NCBI GenBank assembly: GCA_043812795.1
Contig: JBDRLU010000054.1
Span: forward strand, 1 to 55,980
DNA from: JBDRLU01 sp043812795
GTDB lineage: Bacteria > Chloroflexota > Dehalococcoidia > Dehalococcoidales > UBA2162
Direction: 5' to 3'
DNA: 55,980 bases
The notes under the pieces are model-generated. The model was not told the DNA's origin, did no database searches, and saw nothing but the letters and a program-made list of their open reading frames with translations. Position numbers and translations under genes: made by a program. Below, piece after piece: positions 23,674-31,214 of this stretch. Position 1 is the stretch's first letter. The number at the start of each line of letters is the position of its first letter.

Positions 23674-24393
23674 GTGAAGAAAGTGACATCTTTGGACAAG
23701 CAAATTACCCGGTTCCCCGACCATATTGCCATTGTGCCCGATGGTAACGGAAGGTGGGCCGAGCGCCGCGGCTTACCCCGACTCAGCGGCCATCATGCCG
23801 GTGCTGAAAATATGTACCGGATGATAAAATACCTTAACGAATATCCTATCAAGTATCTCACGCTATATGGCTTCTCGACGGAGAATTGGGCCCGGCCAAA
23901 AGCTGAGGTCACCGGTTTGTTCCACCTTCTGGGAGATTTCATTAGCCGCCTTCTTTCCGAAATTCACAGTAAGAATATCAGGCTACGCCATCTTGGGCGT
24001 CTTGACGAATTGCCGGATAGCCTGCAGATAATCATAAAGGGAGCCGTTGAACTGACCGGGAAGAATACCGGACTGACTCTCAGCCTTGCCTTTAACTACG
24101 GCGGACGTACTGAAATTGTGGATGCGGTACGCCGCCTGGTCAAAGAAAAAATTGTTCCCGAGGATATCACGGAAGATTTATTTAGCCGTTATCTTTATAC
24201 CGCTGACCTGCCTGATGTTGATTTACTCATCCGTACCGGAGATGAACTCCGACTCAGTAATTATCTTATCTGGCAGACGGCTTATAGCGAATACCACTTT
24301 ACCAGAGTCCTCTGGCCTGACTTCGGTAAGAAGGATATTGACCGGGCACTGCTCTCCTTTAGCCACCGAAATCGGCGTTTTGGCGGATTATAA
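23674..24393 (+). CDS. uppS: Isoprenyl transferase (undecaprenyl diphosphate synthase family)
   Basis: 239 residues starting at GTG. It extends farnesyl diphosphate with isopentenyl diphosphate in cis to make the C55 lipid carrier of cell-wall synthesis. The catalytic D23 lies in PDGNGRWA, with HHAGAENMYRMIKYL, YGFSTENWARP and the C-terminal RTGDELRLSNYLIWQTAYSE. The 38-base gap after frr has no clear signal. It acts with cdsA, dxr and ispG encoded downstream, so the operon joins isoprenoid supply with lipid carrier synthesis. Confidence 0.95.
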   Translation: MKKVTSLDKQITRFPDHIAIVPDGNGRWAERRGLPRLSGHHAGAENMYRMIKYLNEYPIKYLTLYGFSTENWARPKAEVTGLFHLLGDFISRLLSEIHSKNIRLRHLGRLDELPDSLQIIIKGAVELTGKNTGLTLSLAFNYGGRTEIVDAVRRLVKEKIVPEDITEDLFSRYLYTADLPDVDLLIRTGDELRLSNYLIWQTAYSEYHFTRVLWPDFGKKDIDRALLSFSHRNRRFGGL

Positions 24394-24407
24394 TCCGACC
24401 GGCTATT

Positions 24408-25247
24408 ATGGTCAAACAAAGAGTAGTATCGGCACTGGTCGCACTTCCTATCGTGGTCGCTGCTGCCTGGTTTGGCGAGCCGTGGTTCACGATGCTGGTT
24501 GTCGTCTGTGGAGTAATTGCTGCCGCCGAGTTCTACCGTCTGGTCAGGGCCACCAGAGTGTCACCTTTAACTTACTTCGGTCTGGCCTGGACCTTGCTTT
24601 TTATTATCAGTCGCGATACTAATGTTATATCAATCACTAAACTGAACCCCAGCTTGCTTTTTCCATTTCTGTTGACTTCCGCTATCATTCTTCCCCTAAT
24701 CTGGCTTTTAGTGCGCCCGAGGCAAGAAGGTGCCTTTACCAGTTGGGCCTGGACGCTGGTCGGAATACTCTATGCGGGCTGGATGCTTAGCTATCTGGTT
24801 GCCCTTCGTAGTATCGACCCGGCGCGGGACTGGATAGGCAGGAATTGGATATTCTTTACTTTCTTTACCGTTTTTGCTTTCGATTCAGCCGCTTTTTTCG
24901 TCGGTAGAGCCATCGGCAGACATCGATTAGCTCCATCAATAAGCCCCGGTAAGACATGGGAAGGTACCATCGGCGGCATATTGGTGGCCCTTCTCGTTAG
25001 TCTGCTCTTCACTTTACCGACGCCGCTCCAACTCTCTCTCACCTGGGGAGAAGCATTACTGTTTGGCCTGCTGGCGAGTATCTTCGGTCAACTGGGTGAC
25101 CTCGCCGAGTCTTTGTTCAAGCGGAACATGGGGGCAAAGGACTCGGGAATACTACTCCCCGGGCACGGCGGGGCCCTCGACCGAATTGATAGCGTTGTTT
25201 TTGCAGCGGTAGTAGTGTACTATGGCGCATTATGGGTAATGCGCTAA
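24408..25247 (+). CDS. cdsA: Phosphatidate cytidylyltransferase
   Basis: 279 residues with about seven or eight membrane helices. CdsA makes CDP-diacylglycerol from phosphatidate and CTP at the membrane. The family signature is at the C-terminus: SPGKTWEGTIGG, then FGQLGDLAESLFKRNMGAKDSG and LPGHGGALDRIDS. Its last 16 bases overlap the dxr start in another frame, which indicates coupled translation. Confidence 0.95.
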   Translation: MVKQRVVSALVALPIVVAAAWFGEPWFTMLVVVCGVIAAAEFYRLVRATRVSPLTYFGLAWTLLFIISRDTNVISITKLNPSLLFPFLLTSAIILPLIWLLVRPRQEGAFTSWAWTLVGILYAGWMLSYLVALRSIDPARDWIGRNWIFFTFFTVFAFDSAAFFVGRAIGRHRLAPSISPGKTWEGTIGGILVALLVSLLFTLPTPLQLSLTWGEALLFGLLASIFGQLGDLAESLFKRNMGAKDSGILLPGHGGALDRIDSVVFAAVVVYYGALWVMR

Positions 25248-26371
25248 AAAAACTGGCCATCCTCGGTTCCACCGGTTCGATTGGACAACAAACACTTCAG
25301 GTAGTGCGTGCTTTACCCGAGCATTTTGAGGTAATCGGGCTGGCGGCTGGCAGGAACACCAGCCTCTTGCGGAAACAAATTAGAGAGTTTAAGCCTAAAT
25401 TTGTTAGCTCGCAGGACGAAAAGGTACAGGTGGACAATAAAGAATACCAAGTTATCTCACTGGAAGAGATGGCCAGCCATTCTGAAGCTGATATCGTTGT
25501 TATTGCCACGTCAGGCAAATCGGGACTGAGTCCGACGCTGGCCGCCGTTAAAGCCGGTAAGAACGTAGCCCTGTCGAACAAAGAGTCGCTGGTTGCCGCC
25601 GGCGAGATTATTATGCGCGAAGCCAAGCAACACGGCTCTCGGATTTTACCCGTCGATAGCGAGCACAGTGCCATCTGGCAATGTCTGCAAGGCGAGAAGC
25701 TGCCGTCGCGTATTATCTTAACTGCTTCGGGCGGCCCTTTCCGTCACTTTTCGAGGGCACAACTGGCTGAGGTTACTGCTGAGCAAGCCTTAAAGCATCC
25801 CTCATGGCAAATGGGCAAAAAGGTTACTATTGATTCAGCTACTCTGATGAATAAAGGGCTTGAAGTAATCGAAGCCCACTGGCTCTTCGACGTGCCGTTC
25901 GAGAATATTACCGTCGTGGTTCACCCCCAGAGCATCATCCATTCCATGGTCGAATTTGCCGACGGGGTAATCAAAGCTCAGCTAAGCTCACCTGACATGC
26001 GCTTACCCATTCAGTATGCCTTATCTCATCCCGAGCGTCTAGTTAATCCGCAACTTCCTTTTCTTGACTGGAAAAAGAATGACACGTTAACTTTCGAGAC
26101 GCCCGACCTGGCTGCTTTTCCCTGTCTGAAGCTGGCTACCGAAGCCGGCAAAAAAGGGGGCACTTATCCGGCAGTACTTTGCGCTGCCGATGAAATAGCG
26201 GTAGAATTGTTTTTAATGGCACGCATCAGATTCACTGACATTGCTCGGTTGGTCGAGGGTACGCTGGATGAACACAAACCTATCGCTCATCCTGCTCTGG
26301 AAGAAATTCTAGCCGCTGATACCTGGGCCAGAGACCGGGTGAAGAGTCTGCTTGCTAAGAATAACCGATGA
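25232..26371 (+). CDS. dxr: 1-deoxy-D-xylulose 5-phosphate reductoisomerase
   Basis: 379 residues. Dxr converts DXP into 2-C-methyl-D-erythritol 4-phosphate with NADPH, the committed step of the MEP pathway. The NADPH loop LGSTGSIGQQTL is at the N-terminus. NKESLVAAGE, the metal-binding PVDSEHSAIWQ and SGGPFR match the active site. It starts inside cdsA and overlaps rseP by four bases (ATGA). The late MEP enzyme IspG is encoded two genes on. Confidence 0.97.
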   Translation: MGNALKKLAILGSTGSIGQQTLQVVRALPEHFEVIGLAAGRNTSLLRKQIREFKPKFVSSQDEKVQVDNKEYQVISLEEMASHSEADIVVIATSGKSGLSPTLAAVKAGKNVALSNKESLVAAGEIIMREAKQHGSRILPVDSEHSAIWQCLQGEKLPSRIILTASGGPFRHFSRAQLAEVTAEQALKHPSWQMGKKVTIDSATLMNKGLEVIEAHWLFDVPFENITVVVHPQSIIHSMVEFADGVIKAQLSSPDMRLPIQYALSHPERLVNPQLPFLDWKKNDTLTFETPDLAAFPCLKLATEAGKKGGTYPAVLCAADEIAVELFLMARIRFTDIARLVEGTLDEHKPIAHPALEEILAADTWARDRVKSLLAKNNR

Positions 26372-27432
26372 CCTTATTTATTTTATCGCTAGTATCCTTT
26401 CTCATCGTAATTGCCGTTCTCATTCTTGCCCACGAATTGGGACATTTTATTACCGCCCGTGCCCGTGGAGTAAAGGTAATTGAGTTCGGCATCGGCTTTC
26501 CACCGCGCCTGTTCGGCATAAAGGCCGGTGGAACAATCTATTCCATCAACGCCATTCCTCTCGGAGGCTTCACCAAAATGGTTGGCGAGGAAGACCCGAA
26601 AGAGCCGGGCAGTTTAGCCGGCAAAGGCTTCGGTACTCGGCTGTTGGTGCTCAGCGCCGGCTCGATAATGAACCTGCTGTTACCGCTTCTCCTGTTTTCC
26701 GTGGCTTTCATGGTCCCCCATGACGTTACTGTTGGCCAGGTAGTAATCACCGAAGTGGCCCCGGCCTCACCCGCAGCTAACGCCGGTCTGCAACCGGGTG
26801 ACATCCTCCTCAGCCTAAATGGCCGGGAGGTAACCAGTGGTTTCGACTTAAGCCGTTATATCCAGCTTAACCTGGGGCGACCGGTCACTTTGTTAATACA
26901 ACGCGGCCCAATCACGGAAAAAGTACGTTTGATACCACGCTGGAAACCGCCGGCCGGCGAGGGGGCTATCGGGGTAGTCATCGATATGACGGACGTGACC
27001 ACCGTCCACCAGAGGGAGCCTTTCTGGCGAGCCATACCGGCCGGTGTCACTACCTGCTTCGAAACCTTTGTCCTCTTCAAGAACGGAATAGAAAGTATGA
27101 TTATCGGGGCGATACCGGCATCAGTGACCGGGCCGGTCGGGATTGCTCAGTTGACCGGAGAAGTAGCCCGTACCGGGGTTAGCCCGTTGCTGGAATTTGC
27201 TGCCTTTCTCAGCATCAACCTGGGGATACTCAATCTTTTCCCGTTACCGGCGCTGGATGGCGGCCGTATTGCCTTTGTCCTTCTCGAATGGATACGGCGG
27301 GGTAAGCGCATCTCGCCTAAAACAGAAGGGCGGATACATTTTATCGGCTTCGCTTTGCTAATTGCTTTCACCGTTGCGATAACATATCAGGATATTATCC
27401 GTATTATCGGTGGCGATAGCCTGATACCGTAA
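26368..27432 (+). CDS. rseP: Site-2 intramembrane zinc metalloprotease RseP
   Basis: 354 residues. The N-terminal helix carries HELGH (H22, E23, H26) and a late helix carries the second metal motif FPLPALDGGR. One PDZ domain lies between (about 115-190, with PASPAANAGLQPGDILLSLNG), against two in E. coli RseP. It cleaves membrane-spanning regulators or leftover signal peptides. No anti-sigma factor substrate is encoded in the window. It is translationally coupled to dxr by an ATGA overlap. Confidence 0.95.
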   Translation: MTLFILSLVSFLIVIAVLILAHELGHFITARARGVKVIEFGIGFPPRLFGIKAGGTIYSINAIPLGGFTKMVGEEDPKEPGSLAGKGFGTRLLVLSAGSIMNLLLPLLLFSVAFMVPHDVTVGQVVITEVAPASPAANAGLQPGDILLSLNGREVTSGFDLSRYIQLNLGRPVTLLIQRGPITEKVRLIPRWKPPAGEGAIGVVIDMTDVTTVHQREPFWRAIPAGVTTCFETFVLFKNGIESMIIGAIPASVTGPVGIAQLTGEVARTGVSPLLEFAAFLSINLGILNLFPLPALDGGRIAFVLLEWIRRGKRISPKTEGRIHFIGFALLIAFTVAITYQDIIRIIGGDSLIP

Positions 27433-27480
27433 GGGCAGTATGAAGCATGGTGTGGAATTAGGGCGGAGGTAGTTCGTTAC

Positions 27481-28527
27481 ATGAATCCGAGAAGAAAATC
27501 GAAGCCAATTCAAATCGGAAAGGTGACTATTGGCGGTAAGGCACCCATTGTCGTCCAGTCAATGACTAAGACGGATACGCGCGATGCTAAAGCCACCATC
27601 CGGCAAGTCAAAGAGTTGGAAGACTGCGGCTGTGAGCTGATACGAGTGGCTGTACCGGACATGGAAGCTGCTCAGGCTATTCCGGCAATAAAGAAAGGTA
27701 TTTCGATACCCTTGATTGCCGATATCCATTTCGACCACCGGCTGGCTCTGACGTCACTGGAAGGGGGCGTGGATGGACTGCGCTTGAATCCGGGCAATAT
27801 CAGCGACCCGGAAAAGATAAAGGCTGTAGTCATGGCCGCCAAAGAAAGGAGCGTCCCCATCCGTATCGGGGTAAATGCTGGGAGTTTGCCAAAAAGAGAC
27901 AATACGAAAATGAGCGTTGCACGGCGGATGGTAGCTGCCGCCATGAAAGAAATAAAGCTGCTGGAAAGCCTCGATTTCGACCTTATCAAGGTGTCGCTGA
28001 AAGCCTTCGATGTGCCGACTACCATCGAGGCTTACCAGGCCATTGCCGATAAGATACCTTATCCGTTGCATATCGGCATCACCGAGGCCGGCCCGCCCCG
28101 TACCGGCGTTATCCGGAGCACCGTGGGTATTGGCACGCTGCTTTATCTCGGCATTGGCGATACCATTCGCGTTTCTCTCACTGCCCACCCGAGAGAAGAA
28201 GTTATCGCCGCTTATGAAATCCTCAAAAGCCTGAACCTGCGTCAGCGCGGCCCGATTTTAGTCAGTTGTCCTACCTGCGGTCGTACCGAGGTGGATATTA
28301 TAAAACTGGCCACCGCCGTGGAGAAAGAACTGACGAAAATCGATAAGCCCATCAAAGTGGCCGTGATGGGCTGTGTGGTCAACGGCCCCGGCGAAGCCAA
28401 GGACGCCGATATCGGTATCGCCGGCGGCAAGGGCAAAGGCATCCTTTTCAAAAAAGGCGAAAAAATTCGGGTGGTTGAGGAAAAGGACTTTTTGAAGGCG
28501 TTGATGGAAGAGATGGAGAAATTTTAG
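27481..28527 (+). CDS. ispG: 4-hydroxy-3-methylbut-2-enyl diphosphate synthase
   Basis: 348 residues, the single-barrel bacterial form (GcpE). It reduces MEcPP to HMBPP in the MEP pathway with a [4Fe-4S] cluster. The TIM barrel opens with IQIGKVTIGGKAPIVVQSMT. The cluster Cys are expected in SCPTCGRTE and GCVVNGPGEAKDAD. A 48-base gap separates it from rseP, with GGAGG near 27465-27470. The next gene points the other way, so the operon probably ends here; I see no clear terminator hairpin. Confidence 0.96.
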   Translation: MNPRRKSKPIQIGKVTIGGKAPIVVQSMTKTDTRDAKATIRQVKELEDCGCELIRVAVPDMEAAQAIPAIKKGISIPLIADIHFDHRLALTSLEGGVDGLRLNPGNISDPEKIKAVVMAAKERSVPIRIGVNAGSLPKRDNTKMSVARRMVAAAMKEIKLLESLDFDLIKVSLKAFDVPTTIEAYQAIADKIPYPLHIGITEAGPPRTGVIRSTVGIGTLLYLGIGDTIRVSLTAHPREEVIAAYEILKSLNLRQRGPILVSCPTCGRTEVDIIKLATAVEKELTKIDKPIKVAVMGCVVNGPGEAKDADIGIAGGKGKGILFKKGEKIRVVEEKDFLKALMEEMEKF

Positions 28528-28533
28528 GCAGCT

Positions 28534-29118
28534 TTACTCAAAATACTCTTTGATATCGAGTTCACGCATTTCGCGGTAGAAATCATCAATCATCCGGTGT
28601 ACCTGGCCGGGGTCAGTCTTCAATAGTTCTTTCAACTCGGCATCACGTAGCTCGGCAGCTCGCTCCGTCGGCACTATTTCCAGGTATTGTAGCCTAGGTT
28701 TAACCTGTACTGCCGCATCTATCGTCCTCAGTTTTTTGTGGCGGGAGAAGCGCCGGCGCAGTTCCCCCATATTATTGGCATGGCCGATGTAGAACTCTTC
28801 CCGGCCGAACTCAAGAATATAAACGTAAAACCGGCCGGGTCGAGTATATTCTTCCAACTGCAGCTTTTTGTATTTAACTTCAGGTACTTGTTTGGGGGGT
28901 GGAATGTTATCAGGCGGCTTTCGTGGGTTAACCGGCAGCCCGAAGTGGCAGTCCAGACAAAGACGGTTCGTCTTATCCTTAAAGCGGCCGCATTTGGGGC
29001 AGCGGTCGATGGCGCCATTGGTCCAGGCGTGGTAATGGTCGAGGCAAAGGACTTCATCATCCGGGATGCTCTTTTTGCAGTCCCAATAGGCACACGCATT
29101 GCCTTTTCTCCAGAACAT
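28534..29118 (-). CDS. Zinc-ribbon plus GIY-YIG nuclease-like domain protein
   Basis: 194 residues from the ATG at 29118; the frame also opens at a TTG at 29154 but that start is poor. Residues 1-65 hold Cys pairs (NACAYWDC, VLCLDH, CPKCGR, CLDCH) that suggest one or two zinc-ribbon units. About 90-165 match a GIY-YIG fold: GRFYVYILEFGREEFYIGHA, then LRRRFSRHKK with the usual Arg. GIY-YIG proteins cut DNA in repair, restriction or homing. The Cys-rich half resembles regions that bind nucleic acid. There is no neighbour in the same operon and no sign of a homing intron. Function unproven. Confidence 0.7.
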   Translation of the reverse strand: MFWRKGNACAYWDCKKSIPDDEVLCLDHYHAWTNGAIDRCPKCGRFKDKTNRLCLDCHFGLPVNPRKPPDNIPPPKQVPEVKYKKLQLEEYTRPGRFYVYILEFGREEFYIGHANNMGELRRRFSRHKKLRTIDAAVQVKPRLQYLEIVPTERAAELRDAELKELLKTDPGQVHRMIDDFYREMRELDIKEYFE

Positions 29119-29242
29119 AGGTCTAGTGTAGCGTAAACTACAAGGACAAAACAAGCTGTGTTTTGCCCCAATCTAAATCCTTTTAGAGTGGAATAGTTAG
29201 TATCTGGGATGGCATTTTCTTAAAGCTTGACCCATCCCCTGA

Positions 29243-29410
29243 CCCCTTCCCTTGCTAGGGAAGGGGTAATATAAATAAGAGGGCTTCGCCCTCTTCTCGC
29301 AACTCCATAATGTCATTGCGAGGAATCCCGATGCAATCAGGATGTCGGAGCAATCCCATCATCCGATTCTATAAGATTGCCACGTCCTTCTTAAAAGGAC
29401 TCGCAATGAC
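29243..29410. repeat. Cluster of hairpins and a GTCATTGCGAG-type inverted repeat
   Basis: Three structures fill the gap before proS. The first is CCCCTTCCCT-TGCT-AGGGAAGGGG (29243-29266). The second is AGAGGGC-TTC-GCCCTCT (29278-29294). The third is an element of about 99 bases with ends GTCATTGCGAG (29312-29322) and CTCGCAATGAC (29400-29410), a dispersed palindromic repeat type seen across many genomes. A related short copy lies at 51196-51227. Confidence 0.65.
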
Positions 29411-29425
29411 AAACAGGAAAGACGG

Positions 29426-29454
29426 GTGACGCAAGGACGAAGATGTATTATACT
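29426..29454 (+). promoter_or_regulatory. Predicted promoter of proS
   Basis: GTGACG (29426-29431), a 17-base spacer and TATACT (29449-29454). It begins just after the palindromic repeat. Confidence 0.5.
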
Positions 29455-29471
29455 ATTAGCTTAGATTGTCG

Positions 29472-29483
29472 TTGGACGTCCAA
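29472..29483. promoter_or_regulatory. TTGGACGTCCAA palindrome in the proS leader
   Basis: A perfect 12-base palindrome 12 bases after the expected transcription start and about 30 before the proS ATG. It could be an operator or chance. Confidence 0.3.
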
Positions 29484-29513
29484 TAACGGTCTAGAACACG
29501 CAAAGGAGTCCAG

Positions 29514-31214
29514 ATGCGCGTCTCTCAGCTATTCGGTAAGACACAGAAGGAAATTCCTGCCGAGGCGGATACCATCAGCCACCAGCTGCTGGTAAGGACG
29601 GGCATGATACGCCAGGTCGCCGCCGGCGTTTATTCTTATTTACCTCTGGCCTGGCAGGTATTGAGAAAAATCGAACAGATAATCCGTGAGGAAATGGACA
29701 AGGCCGGTAGCCAGGAATTAATGCTGCCGGTGCTCCAGCCGCTCGAACTCTGGCAAAAGACCGGCCGCGACCAATCCTTCGGGCAGAGTCTGTTTATCCT
29801 GACCGACCGTCGTGACCGCAAACTGGCCCTCGGGCCGACGCACGAGGAAGTCATTACCGAGATGGTGAAATACCACGTGCAGAGCTACCGCGACCTGCCC
29901 TTGCTGCTCTACCAGATTCAGACGAAGTTTCGCGACGAGCCTCGTTCCAGAGGCGGGCTGATTCGCGTCCGTGAGTTCATCATGAAAGACCTGTACAGCT
30001 TCGACGTCGATGAAGAAGGACTTGACATAAGCTACAATAAAATGCTACAGGCCTACCGTAATATTTTCGAGCGATGCGGTCTGCCGACCTTGATGGTCGA
30101 AGCCGATAGCGGCGCCATCGGTGGCAAGGCCTCTAATGAGTTCATGCTGATTACGGAAAGCGGTGAAGACGAAATTATCTATTGTGAAAAGTGCCATTAT
30201 GCCGCCAATGCCGACAAAGCTCAGAGTGTCAAAGCGAAAGTCGATGGAGGAGAGCCTTTGCCCCTCGAAGAGGTCAGCACTCCGGGGATGGGCACCATCG
30301 CCGAGGTGTCCGGCTTCCTTAAGGTGCCGGAAAACCGGACGTTGAAGGCGGTCTTTTATGTTGCCAATGGCGAGTTCATTTTCGCTATCGTCCGCGGTGA
30401 CCTCGATGTCAACGAGATAAAGCTGAGCCGGGCTCTGGATAGTGCTGAAGTCCGTGCCGCGACCGAAGCGGAAGTAATCGCTGCCGGACTGGTACCGGGC
30501 GCCGCTTCGCCGGTAGGGATTAAGGGCATCAAAGTTGTGGCCGATGATTCAATCAATTCAGGAACGAACTTTGTTGCCGGAGCCAATAAACCGGACACTC
30601 ATTTCAAAAATACCAATTACCCGCGTGACTTTAAGGTTGACATAATGACTGATATTGCCCGTGCCCGTGCGGGGGATACCTGCCCCAATTGCGCTGGTAA
30701 GCTCTCGGCCACCCACGGCATCGAAGTCGGGCATACTTTCAAACTGGGCACTTTCATCAGCGAAAAGATAGGGGCGGACTTTGTCGATGCTGCAGGAGCT
30801 TCACATCCCATCGTCATGGGCTGTTACGGCATCGGTGTCGGGCGGTTGCTGGCGGCGGCCATCGAGCAGAACCATGATAATAAAGGCATTATCTGGCCCC
30901 AGACCATTGCTCCCTTTCATGTTTATCTTTGTTCGCTGTACCCGGACAATGCTGAAGTGGCCGCGGCTGCGGAGAAACTATACTCTGACCTTACCGGTCA
31001 AGGTCTCGAAGTACTTTTCGATGACCGCAGCGAGTCGCCCGGGATAAAATTTAATGACGCCGACCTTTTCGGCATTCCACTGCGGGTAACAGTCAGCCCG
31101 CGTACCCTGGAGAAGAATGGCGTCGAGATAAAATGGCGCGGCCAGAAAGCGTCTCAAATCATACCGCTGGCTGAGGCGGTGGAGCAGATTGGGAAACTTA
31201 TTGCCGCAGCGTAG
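29514..31214 (+). CDS. proS: Prolyl-tRNA synthetase, bacterial type with insertion editing domain
   Basis: 566 residues. It charges tRNA-Pro and, by its INS domain (about 225-395), hydrolyses mischarged Ala-tRNA-Pro. Class II motif 2 is FRDEPRSRGGLIRVREFIMKDLYSFD-like (about 143-168), and motif 3 is CYGIGVGRLLAAAIEQ (about 440). The C-terminal anticodon-binding domain follows. GGAG precedes the ATG. Its last 17 bases overlap the convergent end of pheT, an unusually tight packing of two synthetase genes. Confidence 0.97.
   Translation: MRVSQLFGKTQKEIPAEADTISHQLLVRTGMIRQVAAGVYSYLPLAWQVLRKIEQIIREEMDKAGSQELMLPVLQPLELWQKTGRDQSFGQSLFILTDRRDRKLALGPTHEEVITEMVKYHVQSYRDLPLLLYQIQTKFRDEPRSRGGLIRVREFIMKDLYSFDVDEEGLDISYNKMLQAYRNIFERCGLPTLMVEADSGAIGGKASNEFMLITESGEDEIIYCEKCHYAANADKAQSVKAKVDGGEPLPLEEVSTPGMGTIAEVSGFLKVPENRTLKAVFYVANGEFIFAIVRGDLDVNEIKLSRALDSAEVRAATEAEVIAAGLVPGAASPVGIKGIKVVADDSINSGTNFVAGANKPDTHFKNTNYPRDFKVDIMTDIARARAGDTCPNCAGKLSATHGIEVGHTFKLGTFISEKIGADFVDAAGASHPIVMGCYGIGVGRLLAAAIEQNHDNKGIIWPQTIAPFHVYLCSLYPDNAEVAAAAEKLYSDLTGQGLEVLFDDRSESPGIKFNDADLFGIPLRVTVSPRTLEKNGVEIKWRGQKASQIIPLAEAVEQIGKLIAAA

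Noticed and set aside
28010..28234. ORFs inside ispG and its opposite strand
   Set aside because: Shadows of the ispG reading frame with no ribosome site or family pattern.
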